From Leptospira sp. (GTDB taxonomy: Bacteria; Spirochaetota; Leptospiria; Leptospirales; Leptospiraceae): a stretch of DNA of 7,730 nt. Each line of letters opens with the position of its first letter. Position 1 is the first letter of the stretch. Shown here piece after piece: positions 6,017-7,730 of this stretch. The stretch is from assembly GCA_021413405.1 (NCBI GenBank), contig JAIOQL010000429.1, positions 1-7,730 of the forward strand, in the 5' to 3' direction. Below the pieces are notes generated by a model. That model did no database searches and was not told the origin of the DNA. It saw nothing but the letters and a program-made list of their open reading frames with translations. Position numbers and translations under genes: made by a program.

Positions 6017-6904
6017 TTATGAAATAATATACGGACGTAAAGATTCCAGAATTTCCGCAGGAATTCTCACAGGTTTTCCGAAAGAATTAATTACACAAAC
6101 CTCCGCTCTTACCCTGGATTTTAATTCGTTCCTTTTCCCGGAGAGTTCATGATAGGTGATTATTTTTGCAGCTGATATTTCGACGTACATATTTCGCAAG
6201 GTCAGCTTCTCGAAGACAAGAGAAGGTTTAATGAACTCAATCGTACTCCGATAGAGGATAATATTTAATCCCAGGTCTTTCAGTCTCTTCCTGAGAGAAT
6301 CAGTAAACTCAAAGAGTTTCCATCTCCCGAATTCAAAATAATTGGAATAAACGGCGTTGTTTACATGCTGGTAAGCGTCCAGCTCATAGGGCCGGACTTC
6401 TATATTTACTTTTACAATTTTATTGTTGTTCGCCTTATCAATAATTCGCGTTCGCTCCGGAAAAGATATTTCGCTAAACGGTTCAATTGCGTTATCCGCC
6501 ATTGCGCCGAAGATAGATGCAAATTTTACTGCATCCGACTTTGAACCACCAGGTCCGTTTACATAAGCCCAGTGTGCATCCGCTTCGAAACATACAGTCG
6601 AATCGGATTTCCTCCGAATTACCTGTCGCAAAACTCCTCTTACTTTTCTGACTTCCCTTTGCCTGCTTTCGATAACCAGAGTTTCCGGATGCCGGACCTG
6701 GCTCCGAAAAAATCCATCAAGCCTGGTGAGCAACGTCATAGTGTTCGAAGAACGAACCAAATCGACAGGAAATTTCTGTTCCCCCATCATCTGCACTCTT
6801 GCTTCCTCTATATAACGAAAATAATTCGTATTATTTATATGATAGAAACTATCGAGCTCATAGTGACGTGTCGCAAGTTCAAATAGATATGTTTTCTTTT
6901 CCAA
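6017..6904 (-). CDS. tandem double-hotdog acyl-CoA thioesterase family protein
   Basis: A 295-residue protein made of two 4HBT-type hotdog domains. The same signature appears twice: R13-Y15-E16-L17-D18 then HINN (22-25) and YFRYIEEAR, and again R171-Y173-E174-L175-D176 then HVNN (180-183) and YSNYFEFGR. D18 and D176 both hold the position of the catalytic Asp in 4-hydroxybenzoyl-CoA-type thioesterases, so both halves may be active. The expected reaction is hydrolysis of acyl-CoA (or acyl-ACP) to free acid; acyl-ACP thioesterases share a double-hotdog design. The start is TTG at 6904: an in-frame stop lies a short way upstream, there is no ATG or GTG between, and AAGGGAAG precedes it. It overlaps the DinB-fold gene by 26 nt, so the two are co-transcribed. 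Chain length and substrate are unknown. Confidence 0.85.
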   Translation of the reverse strand: MEKKTYLFELATRHYELDSFYHINNTNYFRYIEEARVQMMGEQKFPVDLVRSSNTMTLLTRLDGFFRSQVRHPETLVIESRQREVRKVRGVLRQVIRRKSDSTVCFEADAHWAYVNGPGGSKSDAVKFASIFGAMADNAIEPFSEISFPERTRIIDKANNNKIVKVNIEVRPYELDAYQHVNNAVYSNYFEFGRWKLFEFTDSLRKRLKDLGLNIILYRSTIEFIKPSLVFEKLTLRNMYVEISAAKIITYHELSGKRNELKSRVRAEVCVINSFGKPVRIPAEILESLRPYIIS

Positions 6905-7355
6905 GAGATTTACGCTTCCCTTCGATGAATTTCAGATGATGACCGAGGTGATTCACCGCGTCCATTACCAGGCCCCTGACACTTACCAGTCCCCGTACAG
7001 TATGAACACCTTTTCTCTCAAAATCTTCCTCTTTAATTCTTTTCAATATATCCGCCGTGATTCTTCTATTCAGATCAAAAAGAGATGTAACAAGTTCAAG
7101 ATTTTGAACTTCATAAAATAACTTTTCTGCCCATTTTGTTTCATCATAATAAAAAAGAAGAGGAATGTCCTGCGCTAACACGCTTTTAATCCGGTAAGAT
7201 ATTTCCAGATCGGAATCGAGCAAATGAACAGCGACCTGCCGGATAGTCCATTTTCCAGGACCAATCCTGGCATCCAGATGCTCTTTGAACAAACCCTGAA
7301 CGGATTTTGCGATTTTACCAATCCCGTCTTCATATGCTTCCAGCAATATTTTCAT
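6879..7355 (-). CDS. DinB/YfiT-fold putative metal-dependent protein
   Basis: A 158-residue four-helix-bundle protein of the DinB-like superfamily. PGKWTIRQVAVHLLDSD (33-49) is the typical first metal-site segment, with H44. AVNHLGHHLKFI (133-144) supplies H136 and H140 in the HxxxH spacing of the second segment. Together these three His would bind a divalent metal as in YfiT/BstA. Characterised relatives transfer low-molecular-weight thiols to electrophiles or act as metal-dependent hydrolases; most members have no known substrate. ATG 7355 has no strong ribosome site. It is the first gene of a two-gene minus unit and overlaps the thioesterase gene by 26 nt, but the functional link is not evident. 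Confidence 0.8.
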   Translation of the reverse strand: MKILLEAYEDGIGKIAKSVQGLFKEHLDARIGPGKWTIRQVAVHLLDSDLEISYRIKSVLAQDIPLLFYYDETKWAEKLFYEVQNLELVTSLFDLNRRITADILKRIKEEDFERKGVHTVRGLVSVRGLVMDAVNHLGHHLKFIEGKRKSLGKENISI

Positions 7356-7434
7356 TCTGTGGCATTCTCAATAATACATTCGGCCTGAATTTAGATTGAT
7401 GTAAATTAGAAAAGCCTCCTGGAAAAAAATAGTA

Positions 7435-7462
7435 TTGTGTCAAAGAAAACCTTAATTATATT
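7435..7462 (+). promoter_or_regulatory. weak candidate promoter for the 7513 gene
   Basis: TTGTGT (7435-7440) and TATATT (7457-7462) are separated by 16 nt. The -10 matches 5 of 6 consensus bases and the -35 only 3 of 6. It lies in the 157-nt gap between divergent genes, about 50 nt before the TTG start. The match could be chance in AT-rich DNA. Confidence 0.25.
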
Positions 7463-7474
7463 GCAATTGTTCAC

Positions 7475-7516
7475 ATGGTATGCTGTATTCCCACTGATCC
7501 CGGTTATTTTCCTTGA
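7475..7516 (+). other. possible 13-codon leader ORF overlapping the next start
   Basis: ATG 7475 opens a 13-codon frame (MVCCIPTDPGYFP) that ends at TGA 7514-7516. Its stop overlaps the TTG start of the downstream gene as TTGA. The arrangement resembles a translationally coupled leader peptide. No Shine-Dalgarno precedes it, and it may be fortuitous. Confidence 0.2.
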
Positions 7517-7730
7517 ATTCGTTTCTATCTCAAAACCTCGAATATTTGGGCCCGCAAAATAAAGACCGAATTTTATCTGCACCCGACATTGGAATTATTC
7601 AGAAAGCAAAATCAGGGAAATCAACCATCTCAATTGATGGTATTTATTTCCATTCCAGGCATGATCCGGGAAAAGAAGCAAAACGTTTTGCGGAAGAGTT
7701 AAAATCTCCGGATGAAGAAAAGATTTATAT
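7513..7730 (+). CDS. MAF/DUF115 (MptE-like) family protein, 3'-truncated by window edge
   Basis: An open frame runs from TTG 7513 to the window end, with 72 complete codons. The N-terminus reads LNSFLSQNLEYLGPQNKDRI, then a short beta-rich segment, then GIYFHSRHDPGKEAKRFAEEL at about residues 43-63. This last block is the N-terminal hallmark of motility-associated-factor/DUF115 proteins, which carry YLHSKYDP-type text before the MptE-like Rossmann domain. MAF proteins transfer nonulosonic acids to flagellin in some bacteria; the catalytic domain would lie beyond the window. TGA at 7495-7497 closes the frame upstream, and TTG 7513 is the only common start codon before the conserved region. No clear ribosome site precedes it. 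The family call is moderate because only the N-terminus is seen. Confidence 0.65.
   Translation, partial: MNSFLSQNLEYLGPQNKDRILSAPDIGIIQKAKSGKSTISIDGIYFHSRHDPGKEAKRFAEELKSPDEEKIY

Noticed and set aside
7415..7420. AGGAGG on the minus strand as a ribosome-binding site
   Set aside because: No ATG, GTG or TTG follows within normal spacing on that strand, and the DinB-fold start is about 60 nt away.
1..7730. Mobile element, CRISPR array, phage or tRNA signals
   Set aside because: I saw no transposase or integrase motif, no regularly spaced repeats, no terminal inverted repeats and no cloverleaf-like sequence on either strand.

Overview
The window looks like chromosomal DNA of a Gram-negative bacterium of moderate GC (low to mid forties by eye). 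A Leptospira-type spirochaete is my best guess, at low confidence. The hints are a YqgE/AlgH-family gene, a MAF/DUF115-type gene, two genes that can only start at TTG, and short intergenic gaps with an AT-rich background. Nothing marks the region as mobile: I see no transposase, integrase, tRNA, rRNA, CRISPR array or long repeat. Ten protein genes are supported, two of them cut by the window edges.

Layout. Positions 1-417 (+) hold the 3' part of a YqgE/AlgH-family gene. It converges on a uracil-DNA-glycosylase-superfamily gene with iron-sulfur-type cysteines (489-1097, -). A SnoaL/NTF2-fold gene (1208-1681, +) diverges from that gene. Then comes a tightly coupled five-gene (+) operon from 1729 to 5841: an APH-fold phosphotransferase of the LvaA/ACAD10-11 kind, a small DUF6285 protein, a histidine-phosphatase-fold protein, a zinc alcohol dehydrogenase and an aldo/keto reductase. 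All four junctions are overlaps or a 1-nt gap. A compact hairpin cluster (5845-5907) separates this operon from a two-gene (-) unit. That unit is a DinB/YfiT-fold gene (6879-7355) followed by a tandem double-hotdog thioesterase (6017-6904), and the cluster contains a convincing terminator for it. A divergent (+) gene starting near 7513 is the N-terminus of a MAF/DUF115 (MptE-like) protein and runs off the window.

How it may work. The most interesting unit is the 1729-5841 operon. In Pseudomonas levulinate catabolism, LvaA (APH-fold kinase) needs a small partner, LvaB, to phosphorylate the hydroxyl of 4-hydroxyacyl-CoA. Human ACAD10/11 carry related kinase domains fused to acyl-CoA dehydrogenase. 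Here a comparable kinase plus small partner is joined to a phosphatase-fold protein that lacks the usual second catalytic histidine, and to two NAD(P)H-type oxidoreductases, with no acyl-CoA dehydrogenase or CoA ligase in view. I infer a hydroxy-acid or hydroxyacyl-CoA processing pathway. The substrate cannot be read from the sequence.
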